Part shown: piece by piece, positions 1-12,765 of the stretch
How positions within the stretch are numbered: position 1 is the stretch's first letter
How the letters are laid out: the number at the start of each line of letters is the position of its first letter
Assembly: GCA_043228905.1 (NCBI GenBank)
Contig: JBHGNT010000012.1
Coordinates: forward strand, 8,122,001 to 8,186,000
DNA from: Azolla caroliniana
Lineage: Eukaryota > Polypodiophyta
Direction: 5' to 3'
DNA: 64,000 bases
The notes under the pieces: model-generated
What the model saw: the letters and a program-made list of their open reading frames with translations, nothing else
Told to the model about the DNA's origin: nothing
The model's database searches: none
Translations under genes and position numbers: made by a program

Positions 1-3000
1 GTTACATTACTGAATGAAGAAAATAGATTTGACTAAAAAATATGCACGTTTTCTGTGATTTAAGGTATGCATGTTTTCTATGTCATTGTCAAGTTATAGA
101 GGCCATGGCGGTCGATGTATCAAGGAAGCATGGAGATAGAGAAACAGAGATTGGAGGCCGACGAAGCGTACAAAGAGGAATGTATGAAAACGTTGAAATG
201 TATATCAATTATGTTACATTACTGAATAAAGAAAATAGCTTTGATTAAAAAATATGCACGTTTTCTGTGATTTAAGGTATACATGTTTTCTATGTCATTG
301 TCAAGCTATAGAGGCCATGGCGGTTGATGTAGGGAGGAAGCCCGCAGAGAGAGAAACAGAGTTGGAGGCCGACGAAGCCGATAGAGAGGAAATGTATGAA
401 AACGTAGAAATGTATATCAATTATGTTACATTACTAAATGAAGAAAATGATTTGAGCAAAAAATATGCACGTTTTCTTTGATTTAAGGTATGCATGTTTT
501 CTATGTCGTTGTCAAGCTACAAAGGCCATGGCGGTGGATGTATCGAGGAAGCCCGCAAAGAGAGAAACAGAGATTGGAGGTCGGGGAAGACTACAAAGAG
601 GAAATGTATGAAAACGTTGAAATGTATATCAATTATGTTACATTACTGAATGAAGAAAATAGATTTGACTAAAAAATATGCACGTTTTCTGTGATTTAAG
701 GTATGCATGTTTTCTATGTCATTGTCAAGTTATAGAGGCCATGGCAATCGATGTATCAAGGAAGCATGGAGATAGAGAAACAGAGATTGGAGGCCGACGA
801 AGCGTACAAAGAGGAATGTATGAAAACGTTGAAATGTATATCAATTATGTTACATTACTAAATGAAGCAATTAGATTTGACTAAAAAATATGCACGTTTT
901 CTGTGATTTAAGGTATGCATGTTTTCTATGTCATTGTCAAGTTATAGAGGCCATGGCGGTCGATGTATCAAGGAAGCATGGAGATAGAGAAACAGAGATT
1001 GGAGGCCGACGAAGCGTACAAAGAGGAATGTATGAAAACGTTGAAATGTATATCAATTATGTTACATTACTGAATAAAGAAAATAGCTTTGATTAAAAAA
1101 TATGCACGTTTTCTGTGATTTAAGGTATACATGTTTTCTATGTCATTGTCAAGCTATAGAGGCCATGGCGGTTGATGTAGGGAGGAAGCCCGTAGAGAGA
1201 GAAACAGAGTTGGAGGCCGACGAAGCCGATAGAGAGGAAATGTATGAAAACGTAGAAATGTATATCAATTATGTTACATTACTAAATGAAGAAAATGATT
1301 TGAGCAAAAAATATGCACGTTTTCTTTGATTTAAGGTATGCATGTTTTCTATGTCGTTGTCAAGCTACAAAGGCCATGGCGGTGGATGTATCGAGGAAGC
1401 CCGCAAAAAGAGAAACAGAGATTGGAGGTCGGGGAAGACTACAAAGAGGAAATGTATGAAAACGTTGAAATGTATATCAATTATGTTACATTACTGAATG
1501 AAGAAAATAGATTTGACTAAAAAATATGCACGTTTTCTGTGATTTAAGGTATGCATGTTTTCTATGTCATTGTCAAGTTATAGAGGCCATGGCGGTCGAC
1601 GTATCAAGGAAGCATGGAGATAGAGAAACAGAGATTGGAGGCCGACGAAGCGTACAAAGAGGAATGTATGAAAACGTTGAAATGTATATCAATTATGTTA
1701 CATTACTGAATAAAGAAAATAGCTTTGATTAAAAAATATGCACATTTTCTGTGATTTAAGGTATACATGTTTTATATGTCATTGTCAAGCTATAGAGGCC
1801 ATGGCGGTTGATGTAGGGAGGAAGCCCGCAGAGAGAGAAACAGAGTTGGAGGCCGACGAAGCCGATAGAGAGGAAATGTATGAAAACGTAGAAATGTATA
1901 TCAATTATGTTACATTACTAAATGAAGAAAATGATTTGAGCGAAAAATATACACGTTTTCTTTGATTTAAGGTATGGATGTTTTCTATGTCGTTGTCAAG
2001 CTACAGAGGCCATGGCGGTGGATGTATCGAGGAAGCCCGCAAAGAGAGAAACAGAGATTGGAGGTCGGGGAAGACTACAAAGAGGAAATGTATGAAAACG
2101 TTGAAATGTATATCAATTATGTTACATTACTAAATGAAGAAAATCGATTTGAGCAAAAAATATGCACGTTTTCTTTGATTTAAGGTATGCATGTTTTCTA
2201 TGTCATTGTCAAGCTAGAGACGCCATGGCGATGGATGTATGGAGGAAGCCTGTAGAGAGAGAAACAAAGATTGGAGGCCGAGGAAGCCTACAGAGAGGAA
2301 ATGTATGAAAACGTTGAAATGTATATCAATGATGTTACATTACTAAATGAAGAAAATAGATTTGACTAAAAAATATGCACGTTTTCTGTGATTTAAGGTA
2401 TGCATGTTTTCTATGTCATTGTCAAGTTATAGAGGCCATGGCGGTCGATGTATCAAGGAAGCATGGAGATAGAGAAACAGAGATTGGAGGCCGACGAAGC
2501 GTACAAAGAGGAATGTATGAAAACGTTGAAATGTATATCAATTATGTTACATTACTGAATAAAGAAAATAGCTTTGATTAAAAAATATGCACGTTTTCTG
2601 TGATTTAAGGTATACATGTTTTCTATGTCATTGTCAAGCTATAGAGGCCATGGCGGTTGATGTAGGGAGGAAGCCCGCAGAGAGAGAAACAGAGTTGGAG
2701 GCCGACGAAGCCGATAGAGAGGAAATGTATGAAAACGTAGAAATGTATATCAATTATGTTACATTACTAAATGAAGAAAATGATTTGCGCAAAAAATATG
2801 CACTTTTTCTTTGATTTAAGGTATGCATGTTTTCTATGTCGTTGTCAAGCTACAAAGGCCATGGCGGTGGATGTATCGAGGAAGCCCGCAAAGAGAGAAA
2901 CAGAGATTGGAGGTCGGGGAAGACTACAAAGAGGAAATGTATGAAAACGTTGAAATGTATATCAATTTTGTTACATTACTGAATGAAGAAAATAGATTTG

Positions 3001-6000
3001 ACTAAAAAATATGCACGTTTTCTGTGATTTAAGGTATGCATGTTTTCTATGTCATTGTCAAGTTATAGAGGCCATGGCGGTCGATGTATCAAGGAAGCAT
3101 GGAGATAGAGAAACAGAGATTGGAGGCCGACGAAGCGTACAAAGAGGAATGTATGAAAACGTTGAAATGTATATCAATTATGTTACATTACTGAATAAAG
3201 AAAATAGCTTTGATTAAAAAATATGCACATTTTCTGTGATTTAAGGTATACATGTTTTATATGTCATTGTCAAGCTATAGAGGCCATGGCGGTTGATGTA
3301 GCGAGGAAGCCCGCAGAGAGAGAAACAGAGTTGGAGGCCGACGAAGCCGATAGAGAGGAAATGTATGAAAACGTAGAAATGTATATCAATTATGTTACAT
3401 TACTAAATGAAGAAAATGATTTGAGCAAAAAATATACACGTTTTCTTTGATTTAAGGTATGGATGTTTTCTATGTCGTTGTCAAGCTACAGAGGCCATGG
3501 CGGTGGATGTATCGAGGAAGCCCGCAAAGAGAGAAACAGAGATTGGAGGTCGGGGAAGACTACAAAGAGGAAATGTATGAAAACGTTGAAATGTATATCA
3601 ATGATGTTACATTACTAAATGAAGAAAATCGATTTGACTAAAAAATATGCACGTTTTCTATGATTTAAGGTATGCATGTTTTCTATGTCATTGTCAAGTT
3701 ATAGAGGCCATGGCGGTCGATGTATCAAGGAAGCATGGAGATAGAGAAACAGAGATTGGAGGCCGACGAAGCGTACAAAGAGGAATGTATGAAAACGTTG
3801 AAATGTATATCAATTATGTTACATTACTGAATAAAGAAAATAGCTTTGATTAAAAAATATGCACATTTTCTGTGATTTAAGGTATACATGTTTTATATGT
3901 CATTGTCAAGCTATAGAGGCCATGGCGGTTGATGTATGGAGGAAGCCCGTAGAGAGAGAAACAGAGTTGGAGGCCGACGAAGCCGATAGAGAGGAAATGT
4001 ATGAAAACGTAGAAATGTATATCAATTATGTTACATTACTAAATGAAGAAAATGATTTGAGCAAAAAATATACACGTTTTCTTTGATTTAAGGTATGGAT
4101 GTTTTCTATGTCGTTGTCAAACTACAGAGGCCATGGCGGTGGATGTATCGAGGAAGCCCGCAAAGAGAGAAACAGAGATTGGAGGTCGGGGAAGACTACA
4201 AAGAGGAAATGTATGAAAACGTTGAAATGTATATCAATTATGTTACATTACTGAATGAAGAAAATCGATTTGAGCAAAAAATATGCACGTTTTCTTTGAT
4301 TTAAGGTATGCATGTTTTCTATGTCATTGTCAAGCTAGAGAGGCCATGGCGATGGATGTATGGAGGAAGCCCGTAGAGAGAGAAACAAAGATTGGAGGCC
4401 GAGGAAGCCTACAGAGAGGAAATGTATGAAAACGTTGAAATGTATATCAATGATGTTACATTACTGAATGAAGAAAATAGATTTGACTAAAAAATATGCA
4501 CGTTTTCTGTGATTTAAGGTATGCATGTTTTCTATGTCATTGTCAAGTTATAGAGGCCATGGCGGTCGATGTATCAAGGAAGCATGGAGATAGAGAAACA
4601 GAGATTGGAGGCCGACGAAGCGTACAAAGAGGAATGTATGAAAACGTTGAAATGTATATCAATTATGTTACATTACTGAATAAAGAAAATAGCTTTGATT
4701 AAAAAATATGCACGTTTTCTGTGATTTAAGGTATACATGTTTTCTATGTCATTGTCAAGCTATAGAGGCCATGGCAGTTGATGTAGGGAGGAAGCCCGCA
4801 GAGAGAGAAACAGAGTTGGAGGCCGACGAAGCCGATAGAGAGGAAATGTATGAAAACGTAGAAATGTATATCAATTATGTTACATTACTAAATGAAGAAA
4901 ATGATTTGAGCAAAAAATATACACGTTTTCTTTGATTTAAGGTATGGATGTTTTCTATGTCGTTGTCAAGCTACAGAGGCCATGGCGGTGGATGTATCGA
5001 GGAAGCCCGCAAAGAGAGAAACAGAGATTGGAGGTCGGGGAAGACTACAAAGAGGAAATGTATGAAAACGTTGAAATGTATATCAATTATGTTACATTAC
5101 TAAATGAAGAAAATCGATTTAAGCAAAAAATATGCACGTTTTCTTTGATTTAAGGTATGCATGTTTTCTATGTCATTGTCAAGCTAGAGACGCCATGGCG
5201 ATGGATGTATGGAGGAAGCCCGTAGAGAGAGAAACAAAGATTGGAGGCCGAGGAAGCCTACAGAGAGGAAATGTATGAAAACGTTGAAATGTATATCAAT
5301 GATGTTACATTACTAAATGAAGAAAATAGATTTGACTAAAAAATATGCACGTTTTCTGTGATTTAAGGTATGCATGTTTTCTATGTCATTGTCAAGTTAT
5401 AGAGGCCATGGCGGTCGATGTATCAAGGAAGCATGGAGATAGAGAAACAGAGATTGGAGGCCGACGAAGCGTACAAAGAGGAATGTATGAAAACGTTGAA
5501 ATGTATATCAATTATGTTACATTACTGAATAAAGAAAATAGCTTTGATTAAAAAATATGCACGTTTTCTGTGATTTAAGGTATACATGTTTTCTATGTCA
5601 TTGTCAAGCTATAGAGGCCATGGCGGTTGATGTAGGGAGGAAGCCCGCAGAGAGAGAAACAGAGTTGGAGGCCGACGAAGCCGATAGAGAGGAAATGTAT
5701 GAAAACGTAGAAATGTATATCAATTATGTTACATTACTAAATGAAGAAAATGATTTGCGCAAAAAATATGCACGTTTTCTTTGATTTAAGGTATGCATGT
5801 TTTCTATGTCGTTGTCAAGCTACAAAGGCCATGGCGGTGGATGTATCGAGGAAGCCCGCAAAGAGAGAAACAGAGATTGGAGGTCGGGGAAGACTACAAA
5901 GAGGAAATGTATGAAAACGTTGAAATGTATATCAATTTTGTTACATTACTGAATGAAGAAAATAGATTTGACTAAAAAATATGCACGTTTTCTGTGATTT

Positions 6001-8460
6001 AAGGTATGCATGTTTTCTATGTCATTGTCAAGTTATAGAGGCCATGGCGGTCGATGTATCAAGGAAGCATGGAGATAGAGAAACAGAGATTGGAGGCCGA
6101 CGAAGCGTACAAAGAGGAATGTATGAAAACGTTGAAATGTATATCAATTATGTTACATTACTGAATAAAGAAAATAGCTTTGATTAAAAAATATGCACGT
6201 TTTCTGTGATTTAAGGTATACATGTTTTATATGTCATTGTCAAGCTATAGAGGCCATGGCGGTTGATGTAGGGAGGAAGCCCGCAGAGAGAGAAACAGAG
6301 TTGGAGGCCGACGAAGCCGATAGAGAGGAAATGTATGAAAACGTAGAAATGTATATCAATTATGTTACATTACTAAATGAAGAAAATGATTTGAGCAAAA
6401 AATATGCACGTTTTCTTTGATTTAAGGTATGGATGTTTTCTATGTCGTTGTCAAACTACAGAGGCCATGGCGGTGGATGTATCGAGGAAGCCCGCAAAGA
6501 GAGAAACAGAGATTGGAGGTCGGGGAAGACTACAAAGAGGAAATGTATGAAAACGTTGAAATGTATATCAATTTTGTTACATTACTGAATGAAGAAAATC
6601 GATTTGACTAAAAAATATGCACGTTTTCTTTGATTTAAGGTATGCATGTTTTCTATGTCATTGTCAAGCTAGAGAGGCCATGGCGATGGATGTATGGAGG
6701 AAGCCCGTAGAGAGAGAAACAAAGATTGGAGGCCGAGGAAGCCTACAGAGAGGAAATGTATGAAAACGTTGAAATGTATATCAATGATGTTACATTACTG
6801 AATGAAGAAAATAGATTTGACTAAAAAATATGCACGTTTTCTGTGATTTAAGGTATGCATGTTTTCTATGTCATTGTCAAGTTATAGAGGCCATGGCGGT
6901 CGATGTATCAAGGAAGCATGGAGATAGAGAAACAGAGATTGGAGGCCGACGAAGCGTACAAAGAGGAATGTATGAAAACGTTGAAATGTATATCAATTAT
7001 GTTACATTACTGAATAAAGAAAATAGCTTTGATTAAAAAATATGCACGTTTTCTGTGATTTAAGGTATACATGTTTTCTATGTCATTGTCAAGCTATAGA
7101 GGCCATGGCGGTTGATGTAGGGAGGAAGCCCGCAGAGAGAGAAACAGAGTTGGAGGCCGACGAAGCCGATAGAGAGGAAATGTATGAAAACGTAGAAATG
7201 TATATCAATTATGTTACATTACTAAATGAAGAAAATGATTTGAGCAAAAAATATGCACGTTTTCTTTGATTTAAGGTATGCATGTTTTCTATGTCGTTGT
7301 CAAGCTACAAAGGCCATGGCGGTGGATGTATCGAGGAAGCCCGCAAAGAGAGAAACAGAGATTGGAGGTCGGGGAAGACTACAAAGAGGAAATGTATGAA
7401 AACGTTGAAATGTATATCAATTATGTTACATTACTAAATGAAGAAAATCGATTTGAGCAAAAAATATGCACGTTTTCTTTGATTTAAGGTATGCATGTTT
7501 TCTATGTCATTGTCAAGCTAGAGAGGCCATGGCGATGGATGTATGGAGGAAGCCCGTAGAGAGAGAAACAAAGATTGGAGGCCGAGGAAGCCTACACAGA
7601 GGAAATGTATGAAAACGTTGAAATGTATATCAATGATGTTACATTACTGAATGAAGAAAATAGATTTGACTAAAAAATATGCACGTTTTCTGTGATTTAA
7701 GGTATGCATGTTTTCTATGTCATTGTCAGGTTATAGAGGCCATGGCGGTCGATGTATCAAGCAAGCATGGAGATAGAGAAACAGAGATTGGAGGCCGACG
7801 AAGCGTACAAAGGAATGTATGAAAACGTTGAAATGTATATCAATTATGTTACATTACTGAATAAAGAAAATAGCTTTGATTAAAAAATATGCACGTTTTC
7901 TGTGATATAAGGTATACATGTTTTATATGTCATTGTCAAGCTATAGAGGCCATGGCGGTTGATGTAGCGAGGAAGCCCGCAGAGAGAGAAACAGAGTTGG
8001 AGGCCGACGAAGCCGATAGAGAGGAAATGTATGAAAACGTAGAAATGTATATCAATTATGTTACATTACTAAATGAAGAAAATGATTTGAGCAAAAAATA
8101 TGCACGTTTTCTTTGATTTAAGGTATGCATGTTTTCTATGTCGTTGTCAAGCTACAGAGGCCATGGCGGTGGATGTATCGAGGAAGCCCGCAAAGAGAGA
8201 AACAGAGATTGGATGTCGGGGAAGACTACAAAGAGGAAATGTATGAAAACGTTGAAATGTATATCAATTATGTTACATTACTAAATGAAGAAAATCGATT
8301 TGAGCAAAAAATATGCACGTTTTCTTTTATTTAAGGTATGCATGTTTTCTATGTCATTGTCAAGCTAGAGAGGCCATGGCGATGGATGTATGTAGGAAGC
8401 CCGTAGAGAGAGAAACAGAGATTGGAGGTCGAGGAAGCCTACAGAGAGGAAATGTATGAA
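1..8460. repeat. Satellite array block 1, 212-bp monomers with higher-order (ABC/ABCD) structure
   Basis: About 40 head-to-tail monomers of 212-213 bp. Four types recur. A has 'ggtcgatgtatcaagg' and a tail 'aatagctttgattaaaa'; it starts at 42, 890, 1526, 2375, 3011, 3647, 4496, 5345, 5981, 6830 and 7679, with a hybrid A-like copy at 678. B has 'gttgatgtagggagg' or close variants. C has 'ggaggtcggggaagac'. D has 'gctagaga(g/c)gcc' and 'aatgatgttac'. The spacing of A copies is 636 bp (ABC) or 849 bp (ABCD). Copies of one type are nearly identical, whereas different types differ at many sites, as expected of a homogenised higher-order satellite. The array continues past the left edge. Short open frames of 60-75 codons occur in every monomer but 212 is not a multiple of three and each frame stops within a unit, so I do not call genes. 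A centromeric or pericentromeric location is inference only. Confidence 0.97.
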
Positions 8461-8743
8461 TTGTGAGTTCTAGACCGTGAGGTCAATACATGGAGTGTGA
8501 ACGGTATACAATCGGTGGGTGAATGTGGGATTAAGAGTGAGAATTATAGAGAGAGAGAGAGAGAGAGAGATATGTACAAAGTTTAGAGAGAGAGAAATAG
8601 ACTAAAAACTAATTCATATTAACAAACTTAGAAAGTTATACAAAGAAATGGTTAATGTGGCAAACTAGTTTTGCTCCTAAGGAGCTCATTAGTGCACATG
8701 ACCATTTAGAATTGGAGGGGTTTATATAGGGAAGATAAGGGAT

Positions 8744-8790
<47 letters not shown>

Positions 8791-9148
8791 CAAATTTGAT
8801 GATGTAGGAGATATGGGGTTTGATATATTTGGTGTGGCATAGAAGATTTTTTGGGGTTATTTGAAAAACATGTAGGGGAGTGTGACAGAGAAAGAGAGAG
8901 GAAGAGTAAGAGAGAAGTGTGTGAGGTGGAAGTTAGGGATGGTGAAGTAGGTTAGAATGTATGGAGATCTTTGAGAAAAGGAGCGGGTTAGGAAGAATTG
9001 GAGGGTATATTGGAAATTAAAGTGGAGGAGGAAAGGGTAGAGTGAGATTAAGAAGAATGAAAGGGGGAGGGGTACGAGAAATTTACTAAAAGAGGGAGGG
9101 GTATGAATGTAATTCTAGAAAAAAGGAAGCGGGAAAGGGGAAAGCAAA
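8461..9148 (-). other. Non-satellite spacer with LTR-like features between the two satellite blocks
   Basis: Satellite identity stops after 8460 inside a monomer and resumes at 9149 at a different point of the unit, so about 110 bp of monomer is missing as well as 690 bp being added. The spacer holds a (GA)n run at 8550-8570, a (TG)n run at about 8746-8784, and a long purine-rich stretch at 8880-9140. Read on the minus strand it could run from TGCTTTCC to CTCACA, with a TATA box (CCTATATAAA) at 8721-8730, which resembles a solo LTR. No matching target duplication is visible, so this is a guess. No protein-coding gene is seen. Confidence 0.5.
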
Positions 9149-12100
9149 AGAGGCCATGGCGGTGGATGTATCGAGGAAGCCCGCAAGGACAGAGAAACAG
9201 AGATTCGAGGCCAAGGAAGCCTACAGAGAGGAAATGTATGAAAACGGTGAATTGTATATCAACTATGTTACATTACTAAATGAAGAAAATGATTTGGCAA
9301 AAAATATGCACGTTTTCTTTGATTTAAGGTATGCATGTTTTCTATGTCATTGTCAACCTAAAGAGGCCATGGCGATGGATGTATGGAGGAAGCCCGTAGA
9401 GAGAGAAACAGAGATTGGAGGCCAAGGAAGCGTACAGAGACGAAATATATGAAAACATTGAAATGTATATCAATTATGTTACATTACTAAATGAAGAAAA
9501 TAGATTTGAGCAAAAAATATGCACGTTTTCTGTGATTTAAGGTATGCATGTTTTCTATGTCATTGTCAAGCTACAGAGGCCATGGCGGTGGATGTATCGA
9601 GAAAGCCCGCAGAGAGAGAAACAGAGATTGGAGGAAGCCTACAAAGAGGAAATGTATGAAAACGTTGAAATGTATATCAACTATATTACATTACTGAATG
9701 AAGAAAATAGATTTGAGCAAAAAATATGCACGTTTTCTTTGATGTAAGGTATGCATGTTTTCTATGTCATTGTCAAGATACAGAGGCCATGGCGGTGGAT
9801 GTATTGAGGAAGCCCGCAAAGAGAGAAACAGAGATTGGAGGCCGAGGAAGCCGATAGAGAGGAAATGTATGAAAACGTTGAAATGTATATGAATTAAGTT
9901 ACATTACTGAATGAAGAAAATAGATTTGAGCAAAAAGTATGCACGTTTTCTTTGATTTAAGGTATGCATGTTTTCTATGTCATTGTCAAGCTACAAATGC
10001 CATGGCGATGGATGTATCGAGGAAGCCCGCAGTGAGAGAAACAGAGATTGGAGGCCGAGGAAGCCTACAAAGAGGAAATGGATGAAAACGTTGAAATGTA
10101 TATCAATTATGTTACATTATCGATTGATCAAAATAGATTTGAGCAAAAATTATGAACGTTTTTTGTGATTTAAGGTATGCATGTTTTCTATGTCATTGTC
10201 AAGCTACAGAGTCCATGGCTGTGGATGTATCGAGGAAGCCAGTAGAGAGAGAAACAGAGATTGGAGGCCGAGGAAGCCGATAGAGAGGAAATGTATGAAA
10301 ACATTGAAATGTATATGAATTAAGTTACATTACTGAATGAAGAAAATAGATTTGAGCAAAAAATATGCACGTTTTCTTTGATTTAAGGTATGCATGTTTT
10401 CTATGTCATTGTCAAGCTACAGATGCCATGGCGATGGATGTATCGAGGAAGCTAGCAGAGAGAGAAACAGAGATTGGAGGCCGAGGAAGCCTACAAAGAG
10501 GAAATGGATGAAAACATTGAAATGTATATCAATTATGTTACATTATCGAATGATGGAAATAGATTTGAGCAAAAATTATGCACGTTTTTTGTGATTTAAG
10601 GTATGCATGTTTTCTATGTCATTGTTAAGCTACGGAGGCAATGGCGGTGGATGTATCGAGGAAGCCAGCACAGAGAGAAATAGAGATTGGAGGCCGAGGA
10701 AGTCGATAACGAGGAAATGTATGAAAACGTTGAAATTTTATATCAATTATGTTCCATTACTGAATGAAGAAATTATATTTGAGCAAAAAATATGCACGTT
10801 TTCTTTGATTTAAGGTATGCATGTTTTCTATGTCATTGTCAAGCTACAGAGGCCATGGTGGTGGATGTATCGAGGAAGCCCGCGGAGAGAGAAACAGAGA
10901 TTGGAGGCCGAGGAAGCCGATAGAGAGGAAATATATGAAAACGTTGGAATGTATATCAATTATGTTACATTATTGTATGAATAAAATAGATTTGAGCAAA
11001 AAATATGAACGTTTTCTTTTATTTAAGGTATACATGTTTTCTATGTCATTGTCAAGCTACACAGGCCATGGCGGTGGATGTATCGAGGAAGCCCGCAGAA
11101 AGAGAAACAGAGATTGGAGGTCAAGGAAGCCTACAGAGAGGAAATGTATGAAAACGTTGAAATGTATATCAATTATGTTACATTACTGAATGAAGAAAAT
11201 AGGTTTGAGCAAAAAATATGCACGTTTTCTTTGATTTAAGGTATGCATATTTAATATGTCATTGTCAAGATACAGAGTCAATGGCGGTGGATGTATCGAG
11301 GAATCCCGCAGAGAGAGAAACAGAGATTGGAGGCCGAGGAAGCCGATAGAGAGGAAATGTATGAAAACGTTGAAATGTATATCAATTAAGTTACATTACT
11401 GAATGAAGAAAATAGATTTGAGCAAAAAATATGCACGTTTTCTTTGATTTAAGGTATGCATGTTTTCTATGTCATTGTCAAGCTAGAGAGGCCATGGCGA
11501 TGGATGTATCGAGGAAGCCCGCAAAGAGAGAAACAGAGATTGGAGGCCGAGGAAGCCGATAGAGAGGAAATGTATGAAAACATTGAAATGTATATGAATT
11601 AAGTTACATTACTGAATGAAGAAAATAGATTTGAGCAAAAAATATGCACGTTTTTTGTGATTTAAGGCATGCATGTTTTCTATGTCATTGTCAAGCTACA
11701 GAGGCCATGGCGGTGGATGTATCGAGGAAGCCAGCAGAGAGAGACACAGAGATTGGAGGTCGAGGAAGCCTACAGAGAAGAAATGTATGAAAACGTTGAA
11801 ATGTATATCAATTATGTTACATTACTGAATGAAGAATATAGATTTGAGCAAAAAATATGCACGTTTTCTTTGATTTAAGGTATGCATGTTTTCTATGTCA
11901 TTGTCAAGATACAGAGGCCATGGCGGTGGATGTATCGAGGAAGCCTGCAGAGAGAGAAACAAAGATTGGAGGCCGAGGAAGCCTATAAAGAGGAAATGGA
12001 TGAAAACGTTGAAATGTATATCAATTATGTTACATTATTGAATGATGAAAATAGATTTGAGCAAAAATTATGCACGTTTTTTGTGATTTAAGGTATGCAT

Positions 12101-12765
12101 GTTTTCTATGTCATTGTCAAGCTATAGAGGCCATGGCAGTGGATGTATCGAGGAAGCTAGCAGAGAGAGAAACAGATATTGGAGGCCGAGGAAGTCGATA
12201 GAGAGGAAATGTATGAAAACGTTGAAATTTTATATCAATTATGTTACATTACTGAATGAAGAAATTAGATTTGAGCAAAAAATATGCACGTTTTCTTTGA
12301 TTTATGGTATGCATGTTTTCTATGTCATTGTCAAGCTACAGAGGCCATGGCGGTGGATGTATCGAGGAAGCCAGCAGAGAGAGAAACAGAGATTGGAGGC
12401 CGAGGAAGCTGATAGAGAGGAAATATATGAAAACGTTGAAATGTATATCAATTATGTTACATTATTGAATGAAGAAAATAGATTTGAGCAAAAAATATGC
12501 ACGTTTTCTTTGATTTAAGGTATGCATGTTTTCTATGTCATTGTCAAGCTATAGAGGCCATGGCGGTGGATGTATCGAGGAAGCCCGTAGAGAGAGAAAC
12601 AGAGATTGGAGGTCGAGGAAGCCTACAGAGAGGAAATGTATGAAAACGTTGAAATGTATATCAATTATGTTACATTACTGAATGAAGAAAATAGGTTTGA
12701 GGAAAAAATATGCACGTTTTCTTTGATTTAAGGTATGCATGTTTTTTATGTCATTGTCAAGCTAC
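9149..12765. repeat. Satellite array block 2, diverged 213-bp monomers at the array edge
   Basis: About 17 copies of the same monomer as block 1, mostly spaced 213 bp (for example 9751, 9964, 10177, 10390, 10603). They share the core 'gaggccatggcggtgg' and 'gaaacagagattggagg'. Substitutions are scattered, some units carry small deletions (6 bp in the copy at 9544-9750), and no repeating A-B-C-D order is evident. The last copy breaks off after 'gtcaagctac' at 12765 and unique sequence follows. This is the usual picture of an array margin that escapes homogenisation. Confidence 0.95.

Noticed and set aside
1-8460. Resemblance of regular repeats to a CRISPR array
   Set aside because: The units are 212 bp with no spacer-repeat alternation, and the setting is a plant nuclear genome.
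42-12518. Dozens of 60-139 codon open frames in the satellite (for example MHVFCDLRYACFLCHCQ...)
   Set aside because: They repeat with the monomer, stop inside or just beyond each unit, change frame because 212/213 is not a multiple of three, and have no recognisable domain. They are by-products of the repeat.
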